Numbered from the stretch's first letter, positions 1 to 10,016 are shown. The stretch is DNA of 39,262 bases from Oleiphilus sp. (GCA_006212045.1 PZPK01000077.1:1-39262), one strand, 5' to 3'. Numbers and translations: made by a program. Notes: a model not told the origin generated them from the letters alone.

Positions 1-1
1 T

Positions 2-100
2 GCATTTAACGATGTCGTTGGTGAGTTTTTAGAAAATACAACGAATAAAACACGATTTAAACAAACGGATTTGGAGGAAATATCAGGTGAATATTCTTGA
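2..100 (+). CDS. 3' end of an upstream gene, product unknown
   Basis: A reading frame is open from the left edge and ends at TGA 98-100, giving 32 residues. The other two forward frames close early. It overlaps the GTG start of the AT-AT-ER gene by 14 bases in another frame, an arrangement common between translationally coupled genes of one operon. The visible tail is polar and charged (it ends ISGEYS) and carries no motif, so the product cannot be named. Chance openness over about 100 bases is possible. Confidence 0.4.
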   Translation, partial: AFNDVVGEFLENTTNKTRFKQTDLEEISGEYS

Positions 101-3100
101 GTCGTCAGGCAAAACTAAACTCAACGAGAAACTTCCTTTGGTGTTTATGTATTCTGGACAAGGGTCTCAGTACCATCAGATGGGGAGGGCACTTTACGAA
201 TCGGATTCAGGGTTCAGAAAGCACCTCAGGATTTTAGACGAAAAGTTCAGTGAGCGCTTGGGGCAATCCGTTATTGATCAGATGCTTGGATCAAGCAAAG
301 ACATAACAGATCCATTTGACCGGCTGCTTTTTACACACCCTGCGATATTCATGGTTTCGGTGGCACTAACAAACATGCTCAAGGATCAGGGTATTGAACC
401 AGACATATTAGTTGGGGCAAGTTTAGGAGAGATTGTGGCGGCCCACATTAATGGAGCTCTGAGTATAGACGATGCTGCTGATATCGTTGTTCAACAGGCC
501 AAAATCGTCGAGAGCTCGTGCCGGGAGGGGGGGATGCTGGCAGTGATCGGAGCCGACTTTGATTACTCGAAATTGTTAAATGTTGGTTCGAGTTGTGAGC
601 TTGCTTCTATAAATGCGGAAGGACATTTTGTTTTATCGGGTTCAAGTCGAGATCTTGATGAACTTGAAAAGTATTTGAAGCGCAAGTCGGTAAGCTATCA
701 GAGGTTGCCGGTTAAATATGCTTTTCATTCTTGCCTAATTGAAGGCAGTAAACAGTCTTATGAAGACGTGCTTTATAACGTCGAATGGCGAACACCTGCC
801 ATCAAAACGGTGTCGTGCTTGAACGCTAATTTTGTCGATTCATATGAAAACAATTATTTGTGGAATGTTGCCCGAAAACCAATTCAGCTATCTGAAACAT
901 TTCAGATGCTTGAACAGAGGAGTAGCTACAACTACTTGGATGTGGGCGTTTCTGGCGTAATGTGCAATTCTGCAAGAGCAAACTTTGATTCAAATACAAT
1001 TTCCAAAGCCTTCCAATTGATATCTCCGTTTGGAAAGCATGAGGACACAATTGCGTTGATTTCTGGTTGTCTAACACATTCTGAAAAAAGGAAACAGTTA
1101 ATGAGAGCATATGTATTCCCCGGCCAGGGGTCACAATATAAAGGAATGGGAGGGACAATTTTTGATGAATTTCCTGAACATATATTGAAGGCAGATAGGA
1201 TTCTCGGCTATTCGACTAAAGATCTGTGTCTGAATGACCCAAAGCAACAGCTTAACGATACTCAATATACTCAACCTGCTTTATATGTAGTGAGCGCGCT
1301 AATGTACTTAAAGCAAGTAACAAATACTCAGGTTCCAGAATGTGTGGCTGGTCATAGCCTTGGAGAGTTTGTCGCGTTGTTTGCGTCTGGTGTATTTGAT
1401 TTTGAGACTGGACTTAAAATCGTCCAAAAGCGAGGTGAGCTGATGTCTCAAGCTAAGAATGGCGGGATGGCCGCTGTTATTGGGGAGAAGGCAAACTGTG
1501 TTGATGAAATAATTAGATCACACAAACTGGACACTTTGGATGTAGCCAATTTTAATGCGCCAGATCAGGTTGTGATTTCAGGACCGAGAGAGGATATCGC
1601 TCGCGCTGCGAGCGTATTTGAGAACGAAGACTGCCTGTATGTTCCTCTGAATGTTAGCGCTGCATTTCATTCAAGATACATGATCGAGGCAAAGGAAAAA
1701 TTTGCACAGTTTCTCAGCTCTTTCCAGTTTAACGCGCCAAGCATAACCGTGATGTCTAATGTTACAGGCAAAAAGCACCTTTCCACGGATATCAAACAAA
1801 ACATAGTAAATCAAATGGTTAGCTCTGTTAGATGGGTTGAGATAATTGGAAGGCTTAAGGCTATTGGGTTTGATGAAATCAAGGAGATCGGGCCAGGACA
1901 GGTGTTGACTAAGTTAACGGGAAAAATTGGTGCAGCTAAAGAGCTGGTTGATGATGATCAAATTAATGCTGCCTTAAACAGCAGTGAAATAAATAGGGAA
2001 TTTGCTCAGGACCACGGCAGTGAATCAGCTCTGAACACAGAGAAAAATTTGCATCAATTCGACAAAGCCTACACTAATGGTTCTTCCAATATGTTTTCCG
2101 AGGAAAACGTCGGTTCAACAGTAAATCGGTTTAATGCAGAAGGTCTAGGGAATATTGGGTTTAGAAAAGATTATCGGCTTAGGCAGGCTTATATTGCTGG
2201 CTCAATGCATCAGGGAATCTCGTCAAAGGAACTTGTAGAGGCGATGGCTAAGGCAGGTTATCTGGCCTTTTTGGGAACTACCGGGATGAGGTTGACGGAA
2301 GTTGAAGGCGATATTAGCTATCTGCGATCTAAGCTAACAAATAATGAACCATTTGGGGCTAATTTTTCTTTTGATTACAATAACCCAAAGATGGAAATGG
2401 CGTTAGCTAGAACGCTAATTTCTTCTGGTGTCGAATATATAGAGGTGTCTGGTTTTATGCATGCGACACCAGCATTAGTTTATTTGCGAGCAAAAAGCTT
2501 ATATCTGGACAGCAATGGACAGGTGAAAAGCAGAATTAAGTTACTTTCCAAGGTAACGCGACCAGAAGTGGCGAAAGTTTTTCTATCTCCTGCTCCTCAA
2601 TACGTATTAAAAAAACTGTTAGATCAAAAATTAATTGATATTGATGAAGCAAAGTGGGTGCAACAGATGCCGTTGGCGGATGACTTGTGTGTTGAAGCGG
2701 ATTCAGGCGGATACACGGACATGGGGTCTGCGTCGAGTTTACTTCCATCAATTAAAAGGCTGAGAAACGAGTTATCTGAGAATTACAATTTTCCCGAAGA
2801 AATTCGCGTTGGCCTGGCAGGAGGAATTGGAACACCTGAATCTGCTGCTATGGCATTTATGCTTGGGGCTGATTTTGTAGTTACGGGATCTATAAATCAA
2901 TGCACTGTAGAAGCTGCTGTTTCAGATGATGTGAAAGATCTATTGCAGGGGGTTGGAGTTCAGGATACTCAGTACATATATTCTGGAGAAATGTTTGAAT
3001 TAGGGGCAAAAGTTCAAGTTGTGAAAAAAGGCCTTTTGTTCCCAGCAAGGGCAAACAAATTATATGAGCTATGGCGTCGGTATGATTCATTAGATGAGTT

Positions 3101-3479
3101 GGATCAGATTTCCTTGAGCCAAATTGAGAATAATTATTTTGGATGTCCTATGAGTGATGTGTGGAAAGAGGTTGAGGATTTCTATGCTGATAATTATCCA
3201 GAAGAGTTAAATAAAGCAAGACAGAACCCTAAGCATAAAATGGTCTTGATATTTCGTTGGTACTTTAAGCAGGCAGAACAGCAAACTTTGGGGCAGCGAA
3301 ATGGTGAATTAGTCGATTGCAGTATCCACTGTGGTCCTGCATTGGGAGCGTTTAATTTGTGGGTCAGTGGCACTAAGTTTACAAATTGGGGAAATCGTAA
3401 TGTAGCTGATATCGCTGAATACTTGATGGACGAAACAGCTGCTTATTTGAACAATCAAGTAGATGCAATCGCAGGATAA
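87..3479 (+). CDS. Trans-acting AT-AT-ER tridomain protein of a trans-AT PKS
   Basis: This cytoplasmic protein supplies acyl units to the AT-less modules and reduces enoyl intermediates in trans. AT1 covers about residues 17-320 with the nucleophile elbow GASLGE (S112) and YAFHS (H214). AT2 covers about 340-620 with canonical GHSLGE (S424) and AAFHS (H528), the signature of a malonyl-specific AT. Residues 688-1120 are a PfaD-type FMN-dependent enoyl reductase with AGGIGTPESA and a GADFVVTGSINQ phosphate-binding segment. About 60 polar linker residues separate AT2 from the ER. AT1 may be an acyl hydrolase (proofreading) or a second AT; its GAS elbow departs from GHS. The start is GTG at 87, preceded by GGAGGA at 73-78. 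The length (1130 aa) suits the AT-AT-ER class. The flavoprotein gene follows after 12 bases, so the two are probably co-transcribed. Confidence 0.93.
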   Translation: MNILESSGKTKLNEKLPLVFMYSGQGSQYHQMGRALYESDSGFRKHLRILDEKFSERLGQSVIDQMLGSSKDITDPFDRLLFTHPAIFMVSVALTNMLKDQGIEPDILVGASLGEIVAAHINGALSIDDAADIVVQQAKIVESSCREGGMLAVIGADFDYSKLLNVGSSCELASINAEGHFVLSGSSRDLDELEKYLKRKSVSYQRLPVKYAFHSCLIEGSKQSYEDVLYNVEWRTPAIKTVSCLNANFVDSYENNYLWNVARKPIQLSETFQMLEQRSSYNYLDVGVSGVMCNSARANFDSNTISKAFQLISPFGKHEDTIALISGCLTHSEKRKQLMRAYVFPGQGSQYKGMGGTIFDEFPEHILKADRILGYSTKDLCLNDPKQQLNDTQYTQPALYVVSALMYLKQVTNTQVPECVAGHSLGEFVALFASGVFDFETGLKIVQKRGELMSQAKNGGMAAVIGEKANCVDEIIRSHKLDTLDVANFNAPDQVVISGPREDIARAASVFENEDCLYVPLNVSAAFHSRYMIEAKEKFAQFLSSFQFNAPSITVMSNVTGKKHLSTDIKQNIVNQMVSSVRWVEIIGRLKAIGFDEIKEIGPGQVLTKLTGKIGAAKELVDDDQINAALNSSEINREFAQDHGSESALNTEKNLHQFDKAYTNGSSNMFSEENVGSTVNRFNAEGLGNIGFRKDYRLRQAYIAGSMHQGISSKELVEAMAKAGYLAFLGTTGMRLTEVEGDISYLRSKLTNNEPFGANFSFDYNNPKMEMALARTLISSGVEYIEVSGFMHATPALVYLRAKSLYLDSNGQVKSRIKLLSKVTRPEVAKVFLSPAPQYVLKKLLDQKLIDIDEAKWVQQMPLADDLCVEADSGGYTDMGSASSLLPSIKRLRNELSENYNFPEEIRVGLAGGIGTPESAAMAFMLGADFVVTGSINQCTVEAAVSDDVKDLLQGVGVQDTQYIYSGEMFELGAKVQVVKKGLLFPARANKLYELWRRYDSLDELDQISLSQIENNYFGCPMSDVWKEVEDFYADNYPEELNKARQNPKHKMVLIFRWYFKQAEQQTLGQRNGELVDCSIHCGPALGAFNLWVSGTKFTNWGNRNVADIAEYLMDETAAYLNNQVDAIAG

Positions 3480-3491
3480 TGAGGGGGGATC

Positions 3492-4754
3492 ATGGCGTTA
3501 GAAAAGAAAAACTACGATGTCATTATTGTAGGGGCAAGTATAGCTGGTTGCACTGCAGCTAATCTATATGCTCAAAAGGGTTTGAAAGTGGCTCTTGTAG
3601 AGAAGAAGAAGCATTTGGATGCATACAAAAAACTGTGCTCTCATCATATTCAGTCCTCTGCAGTGAGCGTGTTTAACAAGATAGGGCTGTCAGATTTAAT
3701 TGATAAAGCAGGAGGGGTTCGGAATGGAATCGATGCTTGGGCCTGCAACTCGTGGATTCATATGAGGCCTGATGCCTCAAAAAGTAAGCTTCCTACCTAT
3801 GGATACAATATTCGACGAAAGAAACTGGATCCGATACTCCGGAAAAAAACAATTGAACTGTCAAATGTAGATTACTATCCAGGATTCATTGTTAAGGAAC
3901 TACTGGGTGATGGTAATTGCTTTAAATCGGTTCGGGTTGTTAAAGATAATCAGAGTCTTGATTTGGAATCGAAGATGATCGTCGCGGCGGATGGTCGAAA
4001 TTCTGTAATTGCTAAGTTGTCTGGAGCACCTAAAGAGGAATTTGAAAACAATCGTTTTACGTTCTTTTTGGGATATAAAGATCTTCATAATGCGCCAACG
4101 AAATACTCTAGGATTTGGATGTTAGATCCGAATTTTGCCTTTGCATTTCCTAATGATGATGGCGTAACGGAATTAGGGTGTTTTTTTCATAATAGCGAAC
4201 TAGAAGCTTATAAAAATGACCCTTATGGTACGTTAAGAGATCTGTTTAAAGCGTTGCCGAATGGTTTTGACCTGGATTCAGGAAAACCTGAAGAAGATGT
4301 TTTGCAGCTTTATAAGATGCCCTTGATTCTGCGCCCTCCAGCGTATAAGGGAATTGCATTTATCGGTGATGCTGCGATGTCGACGGACCCGATATGGGGT
4401 ATGGGGTGCAGTTGGGCGGTCCAGTCTGCAGACTGGTTGGTTTCATTATCCGCTGATTCTCTAAGATCTGGAGAAGGTATTGAGAAGAGCCTTACCAACT
4501 ACAGGAAATACCATAAGAAGCATACTCGTTGGCACTTTCTTCAAATAAGAAATTATGCGTCTGGGCGTAAGCTGTATCGAATTGAAAAGCTGGCATTCGT
4601 GGCAGCATCAAAAAACGGCGCTTTTGCAAACAAAATGTATGATTTCATTTCAAGGAATATATCGTTGAGTGAATATTTCTCTGTTACCAATTTTTTCAGG
4701 ATTCTAAAGATACATATCGGTAACCTTTTTGTGAAAACATCATCGGCTAACTAA
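3492..4754 (+). CDS. Group A FAD-dependent monooxygenase (PHBH / geranylgeranyl-reductase-like fold)
   Basis: A 420-residue single-component flavoprotein with the three classical signatures: a Rossmann dinucleotide motif GASIAG at residues 14-19, the DG motif (VAADGRNSV, D167-G168), and the GD motif (FIGDAAMSTDP, G292-D293) that binds the FAD ribityl chain. Such enzymes use NAD(P)H and O2 to hydroxylate, epoxidise or Baeyer-Villiger oxidise a substrate; some relatives are reductases or halogenases. No WxWxIP halogenase motif is seen, so a tailoring hydroxylase or epoxidase is the best guess. ATG 3492 is preceded by a purine-rich GAGGGGGG run at 3481-3488. It lies directly behind the AT-AT-ER gene, in line with a role on the polyketide. 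Substrate and regiochemistry cannot be read from the sequence. Confidence 0.82.
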   Translation: MALEKKNYDVIIVGASIAGCTAANLYAQKGLKVALVEKKKHLDAYKKLCSHHIQSSAVSVFNKIGLSDLIDKAGGVRNGIDAWACNSWIHMRPDASKSKLPTYGYNIRRKKLDPILRKKTIELSNVDYYPGFIVKELLGDGNCFKSVRVVKDNQSLDLESKMIVAADGRNSVIAKLSGAPKEEFENNRFTFFLGYKDLHNAPTKYSRIWMLDPNFAFAFPNDDGVTELGCFFHNSELEAYKNDPYGTLRDLFKALPNGFDLDSGKPEEDVLQLYKMPLILRPPAYKGIAFIGDAAMSTDPIWGMGCSWAVQSADWLVSLSADSLRSGEGIEKSLTNYRKYHKKHTRWHFLQIRNYASGRKLYRIEKLAFVAASKNGAFANKMYDFISRNISLSEYFSVTNFFRILKIHIGNLFVKTSSAN

Positions 4755-4831
4755 CTGGGGCTGAATGCGAATCCATGTTAATTGAGGATGCTCTAATCAA
4801 ATAATTATTGATCCAATTTAAGGAATGACTT

Positions 4832-7195
4832 GTGAGAAACTACATAAAGAACGTTGATCTTTTTTCGATCTTGTTTGCGAAGCATGTATTGAGCCTGAAA
4901 GGGTGGTGCATATTAGTTGCTGCCATAATCTGTTTTGGAATAGGAAGTGGAGCTAGATTTTTAGAGTTTTCGAGTAACTATAGGATCTTTTTTTCAGATG
5001 AGAATCCGGAGTTAAGAGCCTTTGAAGATATACAAAACACATATACTAATAATGATAATTTTCTCTTTGTAATAGAGCTTTCTAAAGACAAGATATTTTC
5101 ATCGGAAGTGTTGCATCAAGTAGAGTGGCTAACGGAAAAAGCGTGGACGATTCCCTACGCCTCTAGAGTAGATTCAATAACCAATTTTCAACACACCTAT
5201 GCCGACGAAGATGGATTGGTCGTTGAGGACCTTGTTTTCGATGCCAGGTCTTTATCTTCTAGCGTATTAGCCGACAAACTTGCATATGCTATGAACGAGC
5301 CGTTGTTAGTTAATCAACTGATATCTTCAGATCAAAATGCATTAGCCGTTAACGTAAAGCTTCGATTTCCCGGAGAGTCTATGTTCGAAGTACCTGAGGC
5401 TGTTGAGAAAGCTCGTACTTTGGTTAGCGAGTTCGAAAGCAACGTAGAGGGTAGCAAGGTTTATCTCACAGGAGTTTCGATGCTCAATAATGCATTTTCC
5501 GAGGTCGCCTTTAAGGATTTAGGAACTCTGATTCCGATGATGTTTGGTTTAATTCTATTGCTAACCTACCTACTGATAAGATCTTGGTCGGGAACATTAG
5601 GTGTCGTGATCGTGATAATGTTTGCGTCATCGGTTGCGATGGGTGCAGCGGGATTTTGGGGAATCAAGCTTTCGCCTATATCTGCGGTTGCGCCAACCGT
5701 TATTATGACTTTAGCCGTTGCTGATTCGATTCATATCCTTGTGACGATAAGAAACCTCATGCTGGAAGGTATGTCAAAAGTGGAGGCAATAATTGAGTCA
5801 ATAAGAATTAACTTTCTCCCTATAACCATTACATCTTTAACGACCATTGTCGGTTTCCTAGCGCTTAATTTCTCGGACTCGCCTCCTTTTTGGCATTTGG
5901 GGAATATGGCTGCCGTGGGAATCGCCGCCGCGTGGTTGCTTTCTTTAACAGTTTTGCCTGTCTTAGTTAGTTTATTTCCCTTTTCTGCAAGGCGGTCTTC
6001 AATCGACACGCTTATAAATAGATTAATCAACGAAGTATCGGATACGGTTGTTAAGTACCCTAGAAGAGTGTTGTTATCTTCAGCTTTATTATCCATTTCG
6101 CTAATTTATTTTATACCTGCGACTGAGTTAAACGATCAGTGGGTGAAATATTTTGGGGAAGATGTTCAGTTTCGATCGGATTCTGATTCTGCTCTTAAGT
6201 ACTTTGGGATGTATCCTGTTGAGTTTTCAGTTCCCGCCCGAGAAAGTGGAGGGGTTAGTGAGCCTGAATATATGCAGAACTTGGATAAATTCGCGAAATA
6301 TCTCAGAGCACAAGAGGAAGTGGTCCATGTATATTCGATCGCAGATATTATGAAACGGTTAAATAAGAATTTACATGACGATAATACGGATTTTTATCAA
6401 GTTCCTTTAGATCGAGATCAAGCCGCACAATATTTGCTTCTTTATGAGATGTCTCTTCCTTATGGCTTGGATTTGAATGATCGACTGACCATCGATAAAA
6501 GCGCTAGCCGTGTAACTGCGATACTAGGAGATGCCACAACCACAGAAACGAGGGCGTTCTTAGAAAAGACTCAAGCTTGGATGCAAGCCAATTTTCCTGA
6601 TTATATGAAGGAAGTGAAGCCCACTAGTGCTCAAGTAATGTTTACCTATATTGCCGAAAGGAATATCGTAAATATGATTTCCGGAACTCTTTTGGCAGTG
6701 GGATTAATTGCAATCATAATGATGATTGCGTTGAGAAGTTTTTCGTTAGGGTTGTTGAGTCTAATTCCCAACGGACTTCCTATCTTAGTTGCTTTTGGCA
6801 CCTGGGCTCTTCTTATTGGAGAGGTGGGCTTTTCAGTATCTACTGTTGCTTCGATTTCGTTAGGAATTATTGTCGACGATACAGTTCATTTTCTTTCAAA
6901 GTATATGGTCGCGAGACAAGAGAGGGGCTTATCTTCAACGGAGGCAGTCTTGTATTCGTTTAAGAACGTCGGTCTGGCGATTCTGGTAAACACTGCTGTT
7001 TTGGCAATTGGGTTCTTGCTTCTTACATTTTCAACCTTTAAGACGAATGCAGATATGGGTTTATTTACTGCGATTGCTATATCGTTTGCACTTATCTTGG
7101 ACTTTCTGTTGTTACCCGCTCTCCTGATACTGATGGATAGAAAGGAATCTCATCAAGAGTTCTTAGGGCATCAGGACGCTTCTTCCCTTGGTTAA
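4832..7195 (+). CDS. MmpL/RND-family transporter (HAE3-like)
   Basis: An inner-membrane protein of 787 residues with the two-fold RND plan. Each half has one N-terminal membrane helix, a large periplasmic loop (about residues 45-230 and 430-610) and a bundle of five helices. The helices of the first half run about 230-400 and those of the second about 610-770. The second half carries the segment LGIIVDDTVHFLSKY, typical of the MMPL/HAE3 group; the matching site in the first half is AVADSIHIL. These proteins use the proton gradient to move lipophilic molecules. The start is GTG 4832 with AAGGA just upstream. Its partner is the LolA-like gene 21 bases downstream, a pairing often seen for this subfamily. 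In this cluster it most likely exports the finished polyketide. A role in hopanoid or lipid transport is the alternative. Confidence 0.88.
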   Translation: MRNYIKNVDLFSILFAKHVLSLKGWCILVAAIICFGIGSGARFLEFSSNYRIFFSDENPELRAFEDIQNTYTNNDNFLFVIELSKDKIFSSEVLHQVEWLTEKAWTIPYASRVDSITNFQHTYADEDGLVVEDLVFDARSLSSSVLADKLAYAMNEPLLVNQLISSDQNALAVNVKLRFPGESMFEVPEAVEKARTLVSEFESNVEGSKVYLTGVSMLNNAFSEVAFKDLGTLIPMMFGLILLLTYLLIRSWSGTLGVVIVIMFASSVAMGAAGFWGIKLSPISAVAPTVIMTLAVADSIHILVTIRNLMLEGMSKVEAIIESIRINFLPITITSLTTIVGFLALNFSDSPPFWHLGNMAAVGIAAAWLLSLTVLPVLVSLFPFSARRSSIDTLINRLINEVSDTVVKYPRRVLLSSALLSISLIYFIPATELNDQWVKYFGEDVQFRSDSDSALKYFGMYPVEFSVPARESGGVSEPEYMQNLDKFAKYLRAQEEVVHVYSIADIMKRLNKNLHDDNTDFYQVPLDRDQAAQYLLLYEMSLPYGLDLNDRLTIDKSASRVTAILGDATTTETRAFLEKTQAWMQANFPDYMKEVKPTSAQVMFTYIAERNIVNMISGTLLAVGLIAIIMMIALRSFSLGLLSLIPNGLPILVAFGTWALLIGEVGFSVSTVASISLGIIVDDTVHFLSKYMVARQERGLSSTEAVLYSFKNVGLAILVNTAVLAIGFLLLTFSTFKTNADMGLFTAIAISFALILDFLLLPALLILMDRKESHQEFLGHQDASSLG

Positions 7196-7216
7196 AAACT
7201 AGTTAAATATGTAGAG

Positions 7217-8023
7217 ATGAACATGGTAATAAATATTAAGAAAAACTTAATGATCTTCCTTCTAGTAATGCAGGCCTCATTTGTTAATACGGCCCTCGCA
7301 GTGAACTCTGCGGATAAAGGTCTTTCAATCATACAAGAGGCTGATCTGAGGGATAGTGGCTGGAACGACAGTAGTTCTAATATAACTATGGTCTTACGCA
7401 ATCATTCAGGTGAGGAAAGTCATCGAAGGTTAAACGTAAAGAACAAGGAAGTTTTTGGGGATGGGGATAGAATGCTCACGGTTTTCAATGAACCCAAGGA
7501 TGTTAGAGGTACCGCCCTACTAACCTATTCACACAAACTTGATCCTGATGACCAGTGGCTTTTTTTACCCTCATTGAAACGCGTTAAGAGAATCTCTTCT
7601 AAAAATAAGTCTGGGCCTTTTATGGGAAGTGAATTTTCTTTTGAGGATTTGAGTTCTCAAGAAATTGAAAAGTACACATATAAGTATATTGGTGATGATG
7701 ATTTGGATGGGGAGCTTTGCTTTGTTATTGAGCGTTATCCTGTCGATAAAAATTCAGGCTATACATTTCACAAGGTTTGGATTGACAAGCAAGAATATAG
7801 AACCTTAAAAGTAGATTTCTATGACAGAAAAGGGGACCTACTTAAAACTCTTAAGTCAACGAATTTTAAAAAACATCTGAACAAGTACTGGCGAGCAGAA
7901 CAAATGGTGATGAATAATCATCAAAACGGTAAAAGTACAGAACTAATCTGGTCAAACTTCCGATTTAATGAGGGATTAAAAGACAGTGATCTTAGTAAAA
8001 ATAGTCTAAAGAGAGCTCGATGA
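7217..8023 (+). CDS. Outer-membrane lipoprotein-sorting (LolA-like) periplasmic protein
   Basis: A 268-residue protein with an N-terminal signal peptide: basic residues at 8-9, a hydrophobic stretch at 11-23 and an ALA cleavage box at 26-28. The mature part is rich in beta-strand and reads like the LolA-fold 'outer membrane lipoprotein-sorting protein' family (MVLRNHSGEE, DDQWLFLPSLKRVKRI, and a GSEFSFEDLS segment). Members commonly sit next to MmpL-type RND transporters and are thought to shuttle hydrophobic cargo through the periplasm. Here it lies 21 bases after that transporter, so it is probably a periplasmic carrier for export of the product. No strong ribosome site precedes ATG 7217; an in-frame ATG at 7223 has better spacing from a GAG purine run and may be the true start. 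Confidence 0.8.
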   Translation: MNMVINIKKNLMIFLLVMQASFVNTALAVNSADKGLSIIQEADLRDSGWNDSSSNITMVLRNHSGEESHRRLNVKNKEVFGDGDRMLTVFNEPKDVRGTALLTYSHKLDPDDQWLFLPSLKRVKRISSKNKSGPFMGSEFSFEDLSSQEIEKYTYKYIGDDDLDGELCFVIERYPVDKNSGYTFHKVWIDKQEYRTLKVDFYDRKGDLLKTLKSTNFKKHLNKYWRAEQMVMNNHQNGKSTELIWSNFRFNEGLKDSDLSKNSLKRAR

Positions 8024-8062
8024 GAATAAAATCTCTTTTCATTTGGAATGATTGAAAGTTGA

Positions 8063-8091
8063 TTGATTAAATGATGTGTTTCGACTAGAAT
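8063..8091 (+). promoter_or_regulatory. Candidate sigma70 promoter for the atpB-like gene
   Basis: A TTGATT box at 8063-8068 and a TAGAAT box at 8086-8091 are separated by 17 bases, the ideal spacing. The site lies in the 180-base gap between the LolA-like gene and the atpB copy, 112 bases before its ATG. It would let the ATP synthase gene be expressed independently of the operon before it, as suits a resistance gene. This is prediction by pattern only. Confidence 0.45.
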
Positions 8092-8194
8092 TCGCGCAGC
8101 TTTAAGTATTGGAACAAGGCTCCTTAGAAGAATGGTCGGTGAGTTCCCACTACCGAATAAACCTTTTAAGGGGTTCTGTATAAATTAATATTAA

Positions 8195-9082
<888 letters not shown>

Positions 9083-9118
9083 TTTATTTGGTGAAACAAA
9101 ACTTATAGGGATATGGAA

Positions 9119-9520
9119 ATGGAGCAGAGTGAGTTTTCGGTTTCGTTAATAGCGATGATCATGTGCATGTTTGCGATCCCTGCTCTAGTTCTGATTTGGA
9201 GAAAGGTGGTTGTTCCTCAGCTAGAGTATAGGAAAAATGTAGCCAAGTTAGAGAATTTAACCAATGAGCTAAAGTTGAAAAGTGAGCGAGCATCAACTGA
9301 GATAAATGAGCTGAAGATTGAGACAGGTATTTGCATCGAAAACGCATTAAATCAATCGAAGCTGATTCTCGATCGTGCAGAGCAAGAGGCTTGCAAAGAA
9401 AAAAATAGACTGTTAGAAAAAATTAGGAGAGAAATAGGAAGTACTAGCATTAAGCTGGATAATGATTTCACTGATGAGCTAAAAGATGGATCATATATGA
9501 GGAGCAGCAGGCTTAAGTGA
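9119..9520 (+). CDS. Short, diverged ATP synthase subunit b-like protein
   Basis: A protein of 133-135 residues beginning 30-36 bases after the atpB copy. It has one membrane helix near the N-terminus (about residues 9-30) followed by a long charged helix (about 35-125) with an alanine/glutamate coiled-coil pattern, including LILDRAEQEACKEKNRLLEKI. This is the layout of the AtpF peripheral stalk. The usual subunit is about 156 residues, and the C-terminal part that binds delta is missing or replaced by a short unrelated tail (GSYMRSSRLK). I place the start at ATG 9119 because the TAGGGA ribosome site at 9105-9111 stands 7 bases before it; ATG 9113, two codons upstream, is too close. An IS256 relic begins just after the stop, so the 3' end may have been cut by that insertion. 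It could be a partner of the extra subunit a or a decaying remnant. Confidence 0.65.
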   Translation: MEQSEFSVSLIAMIMCMFAIPALVLIWRKVVVPQLEYRKNVAKLENLTNELKLKSERASTEINELKIETGICIENALNQSKLILDRAEQEACKEKNRLLEKIRREIGSTSIKLDNDFTDELKDGSYMRSSRLK

Positions 9521-9534
9521 ACCGTCTGATTCAC

Positions 9535-9888
9535 GCAGACATCACGTTTCTCAATTTTATCAGCTTTGACTTTGTAAGTAATTCTGTGTAACTGCCACGT
9601 TTAAACATAACAAATTAAGCGTTCTTCGAACTCGATAATAAATCGGTTAGAGACTGCGTTGCAATTTCTTATCAGCATCGTCTATTTTGATTGAATGGCC
9701 AGGTAAAGACTTTTTCTCACCGAATCATCATAGAGAACAGCTTACGTTTTTTATAGCCTTATGGGTAACTCTGTTAGGGGCTAATTCACTTTAGTGGTAT
9801 AGATGGTTTTACGAATATCCAACAGGACTTCAAAAAGCGTGTTTGGGTTATTCAGTTGGTTACGCCATGAGAGATTTATTTCAGTCAT
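9535..9888 (-). pseudogene. Decayed IS256-family transposase, C-terminal part
   Basis: Read on the minus strand from 9888, one frame gives DIRKTIYTT, then after three stop codons DDSVRKSLYLAIQ, then after another stop NRFIIEFEERL. These match in order and spacing the C-terminal part of IS256-family (mutator-type) transposases, which read roughly IRKxIYTTNAIES, then DDSVxKxxYLAIQ, then NRFIIEFEDRL. A final block GSYTELLT appears in a shifted frame. At least five in-frame stops and the lack of the N-terminal two thirds show it is dead. It fills most of the gap between the atpF-like gene and the halogenase, marking an old rearrangement there. Confidence 0.82.
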
Positions 9889-9921
9889 GATAGTGTCCGC
9901 TTAGTTTTACTTGACACTATC
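9889..9921. repeat. 9-bp perfect inverted repeat
   Basis: GATAGTGTC at 9889-9897 and GACACTATC at 9913-9921 are perfect inverted repeats around a 15-base loop. The pair borders the start of the IS256 relic and lies about 95 bases beyond the halogenase stop codon. It may be a leftover terminal repeat of that element, or a stem that ends halogenase transcription. No clear U-tract follows on either strand, so a standard intrinsic terminator is not supported. Confidence 0.5.
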
Positions 9922-10016
9922 AATATCGGTATTTAGGAGTAACTGGTAGGTTAGATCATTGGAAGCTTACTTTTGTCCTCATTAGTTACATTTTAAATAC
10001 TGTTGAGGTATCAGTT

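Larger units (their letters stand above)
9521..10016. other. Non-coding gap between atpF-like gene and halogenase
   Basis: This 496-base stretch holds the IS256 relic (9535-9888) and the inverted repeat (9889-9921). I see no intact gene in it. The last 95 bases before the halogenase stop codon hold nothing I can name. Confidence 0.7.

Noticed and set aside
2536-3090. Minus-strand open frames inside the AT-AT-ER gene
   Set aside because: They overlap the strongly supported enoyl reductase domain and have no motif or ribosome site.
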